Shown here in pieces: positions 26,070 to 34,851 of a stretch of DNA of 64,000 nucleotides. The translations under genes and the position numbers were made by a program. The DNA is from Paenibacillus sp. V4I3. GTDB lineage: Bacteria; Bacillota; Bacilli; Paenibacillales; NBRC-103111. The notes under the pieces were generated by a model, which saw nothing but the letters and a program-made list of their open reading frames with translations, ran no database searches and was not told the origin of the DNA. Location of the stretch: contig NZ_JAUSZA010000001.1 in the NCBI RefSeq assembly GCF_030817215.1, positions 5,182,501 through 5,246,500 on the forward strand, written 5' to 3'. Each line of letters opens with the position of its first letter. Positions within the stretch are counted from its first letter, which is position 1.

Positions 26070-26104
26070 AAGCTGGATAGGGTTCGCCTAATCCAGCTTT
26101 TTTG
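26070..26104 (+). terminator. Terminator after the FMN reductase gene
   Basis: AAGCTGGAT and ATCCAGCTT form the stem, followed by six T residues. Confidence 0.88.
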
Positions 26105-26314
26105 ATTGTTAAATCACTATTTTGAGTTGCGATTACGCTTATACTCTTCGATCTCAGCCCAAATTAAATAAGATAATAGGGTATTCACCAACCGAATAAA
26201 GCATATTTTGAATTAATTGTGGATTCCACCAAAAAAACAACTCCTCTTCAATAAACCTCATCCATATATTACCATATTCTGCCTTATATTACTTCTAAGT
26301 AACTATATGACTTC

Positions 26315-26327
26315 AAAGTGCGTACTT
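26315..26327. promoter_or_regulatory. Shared 13-base operator-like motif, copy 1
   Basis: AAAGTGCGTACTT lies 65-77 bases before the SDR gene start. The identical 13 bases occur in inverse orientation at 41582-41594, upstream of the aldo/keto reductase gene. An HxlR-type regulator gene lies just beyond the SDR gene. Confidence 0.5.
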
Positions 26328-26391
26328 TTCATTCAACACGCCAAAGTGCACAATGATCATGAAACCACCACGGAGTAGGAGAGGATATTTT

Positions 26392-27444
26392 ATGGAAACA
26401 AAAGAAGCCACACCACACAAAACCGCTCTTGTTGTCGGAGCTAACGGCGTTATTGGAAGAAATCTTATCGCATATCTGGAGCAGCTTCACGACTGGGATA
26501 TCATTGGTGTGTCACGGCGGGGTGGGGAGTCGAACAACCGAGTCCGCTATATAGCCGTCGACTTACTTAATGAAAATGATATCCGTGACAAACTTGGAAG
26601 TCTAACAGAAGTCACACATATCTTCTATGCTGCTTATCAAGACCGTCCTACCTGGGCCGAATTGGTCCCCCCAAACTTAGCCATGCTCGTCAACATCGTC
26701 AATGCGATCGAGCCAATCTCTCCATACCTCCAGCATATCAGTCTCATGCAGGGCTACAAAGTATATGGTGCGCACCTCGGTCCCTTCAAGACACCAGCTC
26801 GTGAAACAGATGCCTATCACATGCCGCCTGAGTTTAATGTCGACCAACAACAATTCCTTGAAAATCGACAGAAAGGCAGCAACTGGACCTGGTCGGCGCT
26901 TCGGCCTTCCGTCGTATGTGGATATGCATTGGGCAATCCAATGAACCTAGCAATGGTTATCGCAATCTATGCTTCCATGTCAAAGGAACTTGGGTTGCCG
27001 CTCCGTTTTCCCGGTAAGCCGGGAGCCTACAACAGCCTTCTGGAAATGACCGACGCGGGATTGTTGGCCAAAGCCACCGTCTGGGCAGCGACAGATGAAC
27101 GTTGCGCGAATCAGGCGTTCAACATCACGAACGGAGATCTCTTCCGGTGGAACGAGCTTTGGCCAAAGATTGCCGCATATTTCGGACTAGAGACAGCACC
27201 TCCGCTGCAGATGTCACTGGATGTAGTCATGGCCGACAAGGAGTCGTTATGGAACACTATGGTGAAGAAGCATGGGTTGGTGGATAACAGCTATAGTGAC
27301 GTTTCTTCCTGGCGGTTCGGTGACTTTGTTTTTTCTTGGGATTACGACTTTTTTGCTGACGGTACGAAAGCGCGTCGTTTCGGCTTTCACGAGTTCATTG
27401 ATACAGAAGCAATGTTCCTGAGCATCTTCGAGGATTTGCGTTAA
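26392..27444 (+). CDS. SDR-family oxidoreductase, PRISE-like
   Basis: A 350-residue extended SDR. The nucleotide-binding motif is VVGANGVIGRNL near residue 17. The HISLMQGYKVYGAHLGPFKTP segment and the C-terminal WDYDFFADGTKARRFGFHEF are typical of the plant-like progesterone 5-beta-reductase/iridoid synthase (PRISE) group, whose bacterial members reduce enones. The ATG at 26392 follows AGGAGAGG; 13 further in-frame codons upstream lack a site. It converges with an HxlR regulator gene that may control it. Confidence 0.85.
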   Translation: METKEATPHKTALVVGANGVIGRNLIAYLEQLHDWDIIGVSRRGGESNNRVRYIAVDLLNENDIRDKLGSLTEVTHIFYAAYQDRPTWAELVPPNLAMLVNIVNAIEPISPYLQHISLMQGYKVYGAHLGPFKTPARETDAYHMPPEFNVDQQQFLENRQKGSNWTWSALRPSVVCGYALGNPMNLAMVIAIYASMSKELGLPLRFPGKPGAYNSLLEMTDAGLLAKATVWAATDERCANQAFNITNGDLFRWNELWPKIAAYFGLETAPPLQMSLDVVMADKESLWNTMVKKHGLVDNSYSDVSSWRFGDFVFSWDYDFFADGTKARRFGFHEFIDTEAMFLSIFEDLR

Positions 27445-27472
27445 CGCAAAGTTATTCCATGACCTAACACAA

Positions 27473-27510
27473 GAAACTGGCCTCTGAATTCCAGAGACCG
27501 GTTTCTGTCT
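27473..27510. terminator. Bidirectional terminator
   Basis: GAAACTGGCCTCTG pairs with CAGAGACCGGTTTC (one mismatch) around AATTC. It lies between the convergent SDR and HxlR genes and can serve both. Confidence 0.78.
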
Positions 27511-27519
27511 TATTACTGA

Positions 27520-27894
27520 TTATATTCCATTCAAGCGTGGTGAACTTTCCACGATCTTGACCTTATCACCGTACACACGCTCAACATGCCTATCTCCCCA
27601 TCTGCACATGATATGAAGAAGTTCCTTCAAGCTCCAGCCATACTCGGTCAGCTCATACTCGACTTTTGGCGGCACCTGGTTATATGAAATCCGGGTAACA
27701 ACCCCATCCTCCTCAAGTTCTCGCAGCTGCTGGGTTAGCACTTTTTGTGTAACCGTTGGCATCAAGCTCATCAGCTCACCGTTGCGTTTCGTACCGAACG
27801 TGAGATGGAACAAAATGACTGGCTTCCACTTGCCTCCGATCACCTCGAGCGTTACTTCTACTGCCGTATTATATGTTTTCCCCGGTTCCAGCAT
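27520..27894 (-). CDS. HxlR-family transcriptional regulator
   Basis: A 124-residue winged-helix protein with the family core: VEVTLEVIGGKWKPVILFHL, RNGELMSLMPTVTQKVLTQQ, and LTEYGWSLKELLHIMCRWG. HxlR proteins typically sense electrophiles or quinones; the redox cysteine seen in YodB/HypR is not at the N terminus here. It is divergent from an LLM-class oxidoreductase gene and convergent with an SDR gene, both plausible targets. The ribosome binding site is weak (AGGGAGG at long spacing). Confidence 0.9.
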   Translation of the reverse strand: MLEPGKTYNTAVEVTLEVIGGKWKPVILFHLTFGTKRNGELMSLMPTVTQKVLTQQLRELEEDGVVTRISYNQVPPKVEYELTEYGWSLKELLHIMCRWGDRHVERVYGDKVKIVESSPRLNGI

Positions 27895-28062
27895 AGGATT
27901 TGCATCGCCTCCCTACCCTTTACGATACCGTCTCAAGCTCGCAGGTGCAAGCTCTAAGTATTTTAACATTCGTTCTAATGTATTCGTTGTCCCTCTCTTC
28001 TCTTACTAAATTTGAGAAACCATAAATAAATGAGTTAATATAGATAATGAAGGAGGCGAAAC

Positions 28063-29127
28063 ATGATGGCCGATATGGCAACTAACATAGAAATAGGAAT
28101 AAGTACTTTCTTGGAGACGACACCAGACCCAGTGACAGGAGAGGTCATCAGCCATGCCGAGCGATTACGCAATGCGGTTGAAGAAATCGTACTAGCCGAT
28201 CAGGTCGGGCTTGATGTCTATGGCATTGGAGAGCACCATCGTACCGATTACGCAGGCACCTCGCCTGCTGTTGTTCTGGCTGCAGCAGCTGCCATGACTA
28301 AGCGGATAAGGCTCACGAGCGCCGTAACCGTGCTGTCCTCAGACGACCCGGTTCGCGTGTATCAAGCTTTCTCTACCCTTGACGGCATATCAAACGGCCG
28401 GGCCGAAATTATGGCGGGCCGGGGTTCGTTCATTGAATCCTTTCCGCTTTTCGGATATAGTCTGGATCATTATGACGAATTGTTCGACGAAAAGCTGGAA
28501 CTGCTGCTTGCGATCAGATCTTCCGAAAAGGTATCCTGGCGCGGCGGTCATCGTCCCGCCATCCATAACCTCGGTGTCTATCCCCGGTCCGTTCAGAACC
28601 CATTGCCTGTGTGGATCGCAAGCGGCGGGAATGCACAATCCGCTGTTCGGGCAGGAATGCTGGGTCTACCGATCGTATTCGCTATTATCGGCGGAATGCC
28701 CGAGAGTTTTGCTCCCTTAGTTGCACTCTACAAAGAGGTTGCCATGAAGGCTGGGCACGATCCTATCAAGCTGTCCATTGCGACGCACTCGCACGGATTT
28801 GTCGGAGAAACTACGGAACAAACTGCCGATTTATTCTTCCCTTCAACGCAGGCCCAAATGAACGTCATCGGACGTGAGCGGGGTTGGGGGCAGAATTACA
28901 ACCGCGGTACTTTTGATGCCGCACGTAGTATTCGTGGCGCTCTTTATGTCGGCGATCCTGAATACGTTGCAGAAAAGATCATTCTACTGCGTAAAAATTT
29001 GGGAATAACTCGTTTCTTCCTACATGTAAATGTCGGAACAATGCCGCACCGTGAGGTCATGCGGTCAATCGAACTGCTCGGCACTAGGGTTGCGCCAATT
29101 GTACGACAGGAGCTTGCCCGAAGCTAG
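28063..29127 (+). CDS. LLM-class flavin-dependent oxidoreductase
   Basis: A 354-residue luciferase-like monooxygenase. It shows GISTFLETTPDPVTG at the start, the VYGIGEHHRTDYAGTSPAVVLAAAAA motif and MAGRGSFIESFPLFG. Relatives are FMN- or F420-dependent monooxygenases of unknown substrate. The start has a perfect GGAGG site nine bases upstream. It is divergent from the HxlR gene, and the 168-base gap must hold both promoters. Confidence 0.9.
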   Translation: MMADMATNIEIGISTFLETTPDPVTGEVISHAERLRNAVEEIVLADQVGLDVYGIGEHHRTDYAGTSPAVVLAAAAAMTKRIRLTSAVTVLSSDDPVRVYQAFSTLDGISNGRAEIMAGRGSFIESFPLFGYSLDHYDELFDEKLELLLAIRSSEKVSWRGGHRPAIHNLGVYPRSVQNPLPVWIASGGNAQSAVRAGMLGLPIVFAIIGGMPESFAPLVALYKEVAMKAGHDPIKLSIATHSHGFVGETTEQTADLFFPSTQAQMNVIGRERGWGQNYNRGTFDAARSIRGALYVGDPEYVAEKIILLRKNLGITRFFLHVNVGTMPHREVMRSIELLGTRVAPIVRQELARS

Positions 29128-29320
29128 TCAAAGAAATAAATGAGCTGTGCTAAGCCCCTCCATCGCCTATTCCGACAGAGAATATGAGCCTATGTTTGTA
29201 ACGTTGGACATAAAATAAATACAGCTCCTACTTTGTATGATCATTGTCGATTTGTCCGAAGATGTTCTGGTGTTGACGGAAGGTTTCTTAAAATTTTCTA
29301 GACCTATGGAGGTTTTGGTT

Positions 29321-29773
29321 ATGATCGTATCCGAAGAAATTTATCAGTCCTACGGCATGGAAAAAGATTCCTTTATTGCGTTTATGAAAGAAAGAAGTCA
29401 GAATACCGCTATCCGTACGCTAGGCATTGAAATTGTAGAGCTAACTCCCGATCGCGTTGTGATGACGATGCCAGTTGGACCGGCCACACACCAACCAGCA
29501 GGGATTTTACATGGAGGGGCTTCTGTCCTATTGGCTGAGACCGCAGCTTCTATCGCTTCTGAAATTAATATCAATAAAGAAAAACATGCAGCTGTAGGAC
29601 TTGAAATTAACGCCAATCACCTCAAAAGTAAGAAAGATGGTATCGTAACAGCTGTTGCAACTCCTTTGCACAAAGGCAGGAAAACAATGGTTTGGGAAAT
29701 TAAAATTTCCGATGAGAATAACCAACTCATATGTATTTCTCGCTGTACGGTCGCGATCCTTGACAAAAAATGA
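29321..29773 (+). CDS. PaaI/YbgC-type hotdog thioesterase
   Basis: A 150-residue hotdog-fold protein. The catalytic loop is HQPAGILHGGASVLLAETAASIA near residues 54-76, typical of DHNA-CoA or PaaI-like acyl-CoA thioesterases (HGG and a downstream Glu). I use ATG 29321 because TGGAGG lies eight bases upstream; the frame is open to 29237 without a site. Its terminator appears to have been split by the downstream insertion sequence. Confidence 0.85.
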   Translation: MIVSEEIYQSYGMEKDSFIAFMKERSQNTAIRTLGIEIVELTPDRVVMTMPVGPATHQPAGILHGGASVLLAETAASIASEININKEKHAAVGLEINANHLKSKKDGIVTAVATPLHKGRKTMVWEIKISDENNQLICISRCTVAILDKK

Positions 29774-29790
29774 TTTGCTTAATAATAATG

Positions 29791-29801
29791 AAGAGGCTGT
29801 C
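29791..29801 (+). terminator. Left half of a terminator split by the IS
   Basis: AAGAGGCTGTC here pairs perfectly with GACAGCCTCTT at 31482-31492, which is followed by GTTTTG. If the IS and one target copy are removed, the two arms form an 11-base hairpin with a ten-base loop, 17 bases after the thioesterase stop. Confidence 0.65.
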
Positions 29802-29871
29802 TCACTTTGATATGCTCCCCTTTAAGTAGACAGGTTAAATAAACAAACCGCTACTTGAAGGGGAGTTTTCT

Positions 29872-30555
29872 TTGTCCAAAAAGAATCAATATAACGCTAT
29901 AGAGAAATTAGCGGTTATTAAAGAATGGGAAGAAGGCACTGGTAATCGGGCGGAAGTTGCCCAGAGGTACAACATCAGTATCAATACCTTAGTGAAATGG
30001 CGACATCGGTATGAATTGTACGGGATGGAAGGATTAGAAATCCGAAGTGGTAAAAGTAGCTATTCCGTGGAACTTAAGCTTCGAGCTGTTCACGATTATT
30101 TCTCAGGTCAATATTCTCAATACGAAATCATCGATAAGTACAAAATTGCTAGTCGTACCCAACTCAAACGTTGGATTGACAAGTATAATGGTCATAGCAG
30201 CTTTAAACCAGATAACAAGGGAGCAAGAGCTATGACAAAAGGTCGATCTACAACATGGCAGGAACGAATCGATATTGTACTCTACTGTCTTACACATCAG
30301 CATGACTACCGGAAAGCCGCGGAGCAGTATCAGGTCTCCTACCATCAAGTGTTCCAGTGGGTAAAAAAGTACGAAGATGGTGGACAGGATTCATTAAAAG
30401 ACGGTCGGGGACGGAAAAAGGCAACGACGGAAACGTTAAACGAAGCGGATCACCAGAAGCTCGCAATGAAGAAGCTGGAGTATGAAAATGAACGACTTAG
30501 AGCGGAGAATGCATTCTTAAAAAAGTTACAGGAATTGCAAAGGAGGCGACGTTAA
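29872..30555 (+). CDS. IS3-family transposase OrfA
   Basis: A 227-residue DNA-binding subunit with two helix-turn-helix segments (VAQRYNISINTLVKWRHRY and AAEQYQVSYHQVFQWVKKY) and a C-terminal leucine-zipper-like coil (YENERLRAENAFLKKLQEL). A slippery A AAA AAG heptamer at 30519-30525 near its end would allow -1 frameshifting into OrfB to give the fused transposase. It begins with TTG or with Met-Ser-Lys-Lys after GGGG. Confidence 0.9.
   Translation: MSKKNQYNAIEKLAVIKEWEEGTGNRAEVAQRYNISINTLVKWRHRYELYGMEGLEIRSGKSSYSVELKLRAVHDYFSGQYSQYEIIDKYKIASRTQLKRWIDKYNGHSSFKPDNKGARAMTKGRSTTWQERIDIVLYCLTHQHDYRKAAEQYQVSYHQVFQWVKKYEDGGQDSLKDGRGRKKATTETLNEADHQKLAMKKLEYENERLRAENAFLKKLQELQRRRR
30519..30525 (+). 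promoter_or_regulatory. Programmed -1 frameshift site (A AAA AAG)
   Basis: In the OrfA frame the bases read TTA AAA AAG. Shifting back one base enters the OrfB frame, which is open from here to 31430. AAAGGAGG, 15 bases downstream, may also stimulate the shift or start OrfB. Confidence 0.7.
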
Positions 30556-31430
30556 GCGGGCACCGACAGGAACATGTTTACCTGGCTATCCAGTCCATCC
30601 AGCAGGAAGATACGTTTAGTCTACAGCTGCTGTGTGAGATTGCCGAGGTCCCACGGTCAAGCTATTACAAATGGCTCAACCACAAACCTAGTTTGCGTGA
30701 ACAAGAAAATGAGGGGCTTATAGAGGCTTTGCTTTTCCTGCATGAGAAAGTTGGTGGCATTTACGGATACCGGCGACTAACCCTTCATTTGCGTCGACAA
30801 ACCAAGCAGCGGATTAACCACAAACGTGTGTATCGCCTTATGAAGCTGGCAAGAATCCAATCGGTTATTCGCAGAAAGAGAAAGAAACATACACATTCCA
30901 CGCCTCAACATATTGCCCAGAATCTGTTAAAACGTGAGTTCCACGCAGAGTCCCCAAACGAAAAGTGGTTGACAGATGTAACGGAGTTGAAATACGGCAA
31001 TGGCCAGAAGGCCTATCTCAGCGCCATTCTAGATCTCCATGATAACACTGTAGTCTCCTATGTTTTGGGACACTCCAACAACAATAGTCTTGTATTCCAA
31101 ACCGTCAAATTGGCCTTACGAGCGACACCAGGAAGCAAACCGATGCTTCATAGTGATCGGGGCTTTCAGTACACCTCTTTAAAATTTAAGAGGTTATTTG
31201 GCGAGAAACTCACCCAGAGCATGTCCCGGGTTGGCAGGTGCATTGATAATGGTCCCATGGAAGCATTCTGGGGAATTCTTAAATGTGAGAGGTATTATTT
31301 GCGTTCATACACTACCTTTGAGGATCTGAAGAAAGACATTGATACCTACATCTATTTTTACAATAATGAACGATTACAGGCGAAATTAAACGGCCTTAGT
31401 CCAATGGAATTTAGGACCAAGACCGCTTAG
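30525..31430 (+). CDS. IS3-family transposase OrfB (DDE catalytic part)
   Basis: An integrase-fold transposase with an HTH_21 segment (GGIYGYRRLTLHLRR) and the DDE triad: Asp in WLTDVTEL, Asp in MLHSDRGFQY and Glu in GPMEAFWGILK. It is in the -1 frame of OrfA and has no good independent ATG; the first start-like codon is TTG 30693. It is therefore probably made as an OrfAB fusion by frameshifting. The catalytic core looks complete. Confidence 0.9.
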   Translation, partial: VTGIAKEATLSGHRQEHVYLAIQSIQQEDTFSLQLLCEIAEVPRSSYYKWLNHKPSLREQENEGLIEALLFLHEKVGGIYGYRRLTLHLRRQTKQRINHKRVYRLMKLARIQSVIRRKRKKHTHSTPQHIAQNLLKREFHAESPNEKWLTDVTELKYGNGQKAYLSAILDLHDNTVVSYVLGHSNNNSLVFQTVKLALRATPGSKPMLHSDRGFQYTSLKFKRLFGEKLTQSMSRVGRCIDNGPMEAFWGILKCERYYLRSYTTFEDLKKDIDTYIYFYNNERLQAKLNGLSPMEFRTKTA

Positions 31431-31481
31431 AATTTTTAATTTTTTGTACTGTCTACTTGACGGGGTGCAGTTCACTTTGGG

Positions 31482-31496
31482 GACAGCCTCTTGTTT
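31482..31496 (+). terminator. Right half of a terminator split by the IS
   Basis: GACAGCCTCTT followed by GTTTTG, complementary to 29791-29801 on the other side of the insertion sequence. Confidence 0.6.
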
Positions 31497-31579
31497 TGTC
31501 ATAAAGCCTATCTCACAGTCATCTTCGGCGACTTTTTGCACAGCCACTTTTGCTGCAATGATGTATTTCATCGTTAGAT

Positions 31580-31999
31580 TCAAGTTGAGGTAGCATTACG
31601 ATTGCTGCATCGATGTTTTACATCGTTACGAGGGAGATTGGGAGTATGACGGCTCATCAAAGATTCGACGGCATTAAGAATTTTACCATTGCTCATTAAA
31701 TGAAAATAACCAGTTATCCGGTCACGCCAACTACGCCCGTATTTCAAAAATTCTTCAGCGGTTAAATGTTCAAAAAGTTCCGCTAGTCGATATTTAAACG
31801 GGCGTTCAACCAATTTATCCTCAATTAGTCCGTCACGAAACAATTCATCGGCAATCATTGAAACCTTATACGTCATCGCTTCTTGCGCTGGCGCTAATTC
31901 ATCATTTGATAGTAAACGATCAAGTACGATGTAACCTTCCTCATTATAAAATTCAATTTGTTGTTTAGTTAAATATCCGCTTTTATTTTCTACCGCCAT
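31580..31999 (-). pseudogene. Truncated phytanoyl-CoA dioxygenase-like gene
   Basis: The N-terminal third of a PhyH-type protein: LTKQQIEFYNEEGYIVLDRL and a helical region to HLMSNGKILNAVESLM. The sequence then turns into unrelated residues and stops at 31580. The iron-binding HxD and distal His, which lie further on in the family, are missing. GGAAGGTG precedes ATG 31999. The break lies about 100 bases from the insertion sequence but does not touch it. Confidence 0.7.
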
Positions 32000-32034
32000 C
32001 TCTATCACCTTCCATTATTAAGTCTCAACGGATA

Positions 32035-32070
32035 AAGAACCTTCAACCCACTGTAGGTTTGAAGGTTCTT
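32035..32070 (-). terminator. Terminator after the sugar-binding lipoprotein gene
   Basis: A perfect stem AAGAACCTTCAA/TTGAAGGTTCTT with a 12-base loop. The T-run on the minus strand is short. Confidence 0.7.
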
Positions 32071-32099
32071 TGCAAACTCATAATAGCAAACGCAATTAC

Positions 32100-33806
32100 T
32101 TATTTTTTATACACTTTGTCGTAGGCATCCTGATAGATTTTGATAAATTGATCCATGCCGGAATCTTTAAGGCCTTTCACGTAAGCGTCCCAATCTTTGT
32201 CGATGCTTTTGGCCCCCATGATGAATTGCAGCATGGACTGTTTGACGTAATCCGTAATAATCGGCTTCAACTGTTTCACTTGATTGGCCTGGTCGTTCGT
32301 CAAGAAAATATCCGTAGGGAACTCTTCTTTCGGTTGATGCCCCTCGTACAATTCCTTGGTGGCCTTGTACAAGCGGGTTTCCAAGCCATCCATCGTATAG
32401 ATTTCCTGGCTGGCTGCATACGAAGTTTCGCGATATTCGGCTGAACGAAGGTTCGGTCCCATTTGATTCCAATGATCGTTCTGCACCTGACCTACCCCGT
32501 AAGACGTTTCCTTAACCTTGAACTTGGCTGCAGTTCCGCGCGTGTTTTTATCGTTCGCTTCCGCCTTCACCCAGTTACGGCCTTCTTCCCCAGAGTTGGA
32601 CGTTGTCGTCCCCTCTTCTGAGTACAGATAATCGGCTAGACGAATGGCCGCTTCCGGATTTTTATTTTTATTCGTTATTGCAAAAACCGAGTTTCCGATG
32701 CCGATGTAGTGTGCTGTGAATGAGGCTCCGTCCGGTCCTGTAAGCGGCGCGATCGGATCATAGTCTTTGTGGCGTGTTGCTGCCGGCGATGCATCCGTAA
32801 ATTCACCAAACCAGCCTGCAGGAATAGCGCCGGCGATCGCCGTATCCGGGCTATTCCCTTTTTGGGTAAGCGCATCGGATTTTTGTGTAAATGCTTCTTT
32901 ATCAATTAAGCCTTCCGCATACAGTTTATTCAAAAATTGCAAACCTTTTTTGAAGCCTGGTTGGTCGACCGATGTTGCCAGCTTGCCGCCGCTCATCATG
33001 AAATAGTTGTTATCCGCATTGTAATAGACGAACGCGTTCATCACGAACGTCTCAACATCCGTATGCCAACCTGTCGGTGAACCCGTGAACGCAATTTCGT
33101 CTGCCTTGCCATTGCCATTTGGATCCTTCTCCTTAAACGCTTTGAGCATGTTATAGAAATCGTCAGTTGTCTTCGGCGCGCTAAGACCGAGCTTTTGCAA
33201 CCATTTCGTGTTCACCCACATTTTGGCTGAAAACTGGCAGTGATAGCATTCATTTACGGAAGGGATCGCATAAATATTTCCATCTGGCGCAGTGATCGCC
33301 TTCTCCAAATACGAAATATCTTTAAACGCTTTCTTAATGTTCGGTGCGTATTGATCGATTAACTTGTTTAATGGAATCAAGACGCCTTGTTGCCCGTACA
33401 GCAGCTGCTCCTCTTTCGTTAGATTCCCTTGCATGAAAATATCGGGATAGTCGCCGCTGGCGAGCAGCAGCTGCTTCTTCTCATTCAATGCCGCTGTTTC
33501 TCCCGGCACAAGCTGCCAGTTCAAATGAATATTCGTCTTTTCTTCCAAATACTTGGTAAACCAATTCGTATTCAAATCTGCAATATTAGCCGATTGCGGC
33601 GCGAAAGCACTCATCGTAATTTTATTTTTGGCGATAGGAAAGCCTATTGCATTAACGTTCGCTCCCCCGTTTACGCTTCCACCCCCATCAGGGCTAGTGC
33701 TATCCTTCGGCTCATCACTATTGGACGTACAGCCGATTACAAGCGAAGTGATGAATAAAATCAGGACCACCGATAACCATGTTTTTCTGGTTCCTTTACT
33801 TACCAT
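32100..33806 (-). CDS. Carbohydrate-binding lipoprotein (LplA-type)
   Basis: An extracellular solute-binding protein of about 568 residues. The signal peptide ends in a lipobox (SLVIGCTSN) and is followed by a Ser/Gly-rich linker. The LplA/YtcQ group pattern is visible (TNIHLNWQLVPGE, KKQLLLASGDYPDIFMQGNL). It is the third gene of a permease-permease-binding protein operon, so it probably serves an oligosaccharide importer whose ATPase is the shared MsmX type, since none is encoded here. I prefer ATG 33806, spaced eight bases from GGGAGGG. Confidence 0.9.
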   Translation of the reverse strand: MVSKGTRKTWLSVVLILFITSLVIGCTSNSDEPKDSTSPDGGGSVNGGANVNAIGFPIAKNKITMSAFAPQSANIADLNTNWFTKYLEEKTNIHLNWQLVPGETAALNEKKQLLLASGDYPDIFMQGNLTKEEQLLYGQQGVLIPLNKLIDQYAPNIKKAFKDISYLEKAITAPDGNIYAIPSVNECYHCQFSAKMWVNTKWLQKLGLSAPKTTDDFYNMLKAFKEKDPNGNGKADEIAFTGSPTGWHTDVETFVMNAFVYYNADNNYFMMSGGKLATSVDQPGFKKGLQFLNKLYAEGLIDKEAFTQKSDALTQKGNSPDTAIAGAIPAGWFGEFTDASPAATRHKDYDPIAPLTGPDGASFTAHYIGIGNSVFAITNKNKNPEAAIRLADYLYSEEGTTTSNSGEEGRNWVKAEANDKNTRGTAAKFKVKETSYGVGQVQNDHWNQMGPNLRSAEYRETSYAASQEIYTMDGLETRLYKATKELYEGHQPKEEFPTDIFLTNDQANQVKQLKPIITDYVKQSMLQFIMGAKSIDKDWDAYVKGLKDSGMDQFIKIYQDAYDKVYKK

Positions 33807-33903
33807 ATTCAAAACCCTCCCTGTTTTTTAAAGATAATCAATCCTTGGGGGCAAACCTGATCTGTTCGTGCCTCGCATCCCTCCTTTCAATATCTAACTA
33901 GAT

Positions 33904-34839
33904 TCAACCTTTCAGAGAACCAATCAATAACCCCTTTACAAAATGTCTTTGTACAAAAGGATACAGAATAAGAACGGGTGCGCTTGCGACGACGATCAGC
34001 GAATATTTAAGCAGCTCCTTCAAGCCTTGTCTTTCCGCAAGTTCTCTGACATCTTTAATCATCGTAGGATCGATCGAATTCAGAATTAGAATGTTCCGTA
34101 GAATGAGCTGAAGCGGATACAGATTAGCCGATTTCAAGAAAATTAATGCTTCAAAATACGAATTCCAATAGCCGATAGCGTACATGAGCACTAGTACGGC
34201 AATGATGGGTTTGGAAAGTGGAATCACGATACGAAATAAAAACTTGAAGTCGCTGCATCCATCCAAATGTGCGGCCTCCGTTAGTTCAGAAGGAATCGAT
34301 GTCTGGAAAAACGTTCTCGCCAGAATGACTTGCCATACCGAAATTGCGCCTGGAATAATCATCGCCCCTCTCGTATCGAGCAAGCCCATCCCTTTCACGG
34401 TCAAATAATAAGGAATTAATCCCCCACTGAACAGCATCGTAAAAACAAATAGTGCAGTAATGACGTTGCGTCCATAAAAGTTTTTTCGTGAAAGCGGATA
34501 TGCGGCCGTTATCGTTAGCGTTACGCTAAGCAGTGTCCCGAAGAAGAGATAGAACAAAGAGTTGCCGTACCCCGTCAAGATTTGCGGATTTTGAAACACA
34601 GCTTGGTAGCCACGAAGGGTTGGTTCAACCGGGAACAGCCAAACCTTGCCTGAAATAACAGCTGATGACGAGCTGAATGATGAACTAATAATGTAGATGA
34701 GCGGATAAGCTACAATAATCAAACATAGGATCAAAAACAAATAGACAAAGAACAAATACAATCTGTCCACACTATTTTCAAGAATGCGGGTAGGTGACTT
34801 TCGCACTTCTAGCATCAGTGTCTGTTCGGGATTAGCCAT
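33904..34839 (-). CDS. Carbohydrate ABC transporter permease (LplC/YtcP-type)
   Basis: A 311-residue permease with six membrane helices and an EAA motif (ELTEAAHLDGCSDFKFLFRIVIPLSKP). It forms a heterodimer with the upstream permease. The ATG follows TAGGAGG. It begins 13 bases after the preceding gene, so translation is probably coupled. Confidence 0.92.
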   Translation of the reverse strand: MANPEQTLMLEVRKSPTRILENSVDRLYLFFVYLFLILCLIIVAYPLIYIISSSFSSSSAVISGKVWLFPVEPTLRGYQAVFQNPQILTGYGNSLFYLFFGTLLSVTLTITAAYPLSRKNFYGRNVITALFVFTMLFSGGLIPYYLTVKGMGLLDTRGAMIIPGAISVWQVILARTFFQTSIPSELTEAAHLDGCSDFKFLFRIVIPLSKPIIAVLVLMYAIGYWNSYFEALIFLKSANLYPLQLILRNILILNSIDPTMIKDVRELAERQGLKELLKYSLIVVASAPVLILYPFVQRHFVKGLLIGSLKG

Positions 34840-34851
34840 AATTTCTACCTC

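Larger units (their letters stand above)
26043..26391. other. Intergenic stretch with terminator and operator-like motif
   Basis: The left part holds the terminator of the FMN reductase gene. The rest is AT-rich, and the operator-like AAAGTGCGTACTT lies at 26315-26327. No gene is seen. Confidence 0.5.
29808..31474 (+). mobile_element. IS3-family (IS150-type) insertion sequence
   Basis: A 1667-base element with two overlapping transposase frames. The terminal inverted repeats are imperfect over 26 bases: left begins TGATATGCTCCCC and right (reverse) begins TGAACTGCACCCC, and both end AAGTAGACAG. A three-base direct repeat CTT flanks it (29805-29807, 31475-31477). Both frames are intact, so the element may be active. 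It lies in what looks like the loop of a terminator. Confidence 0.85.
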
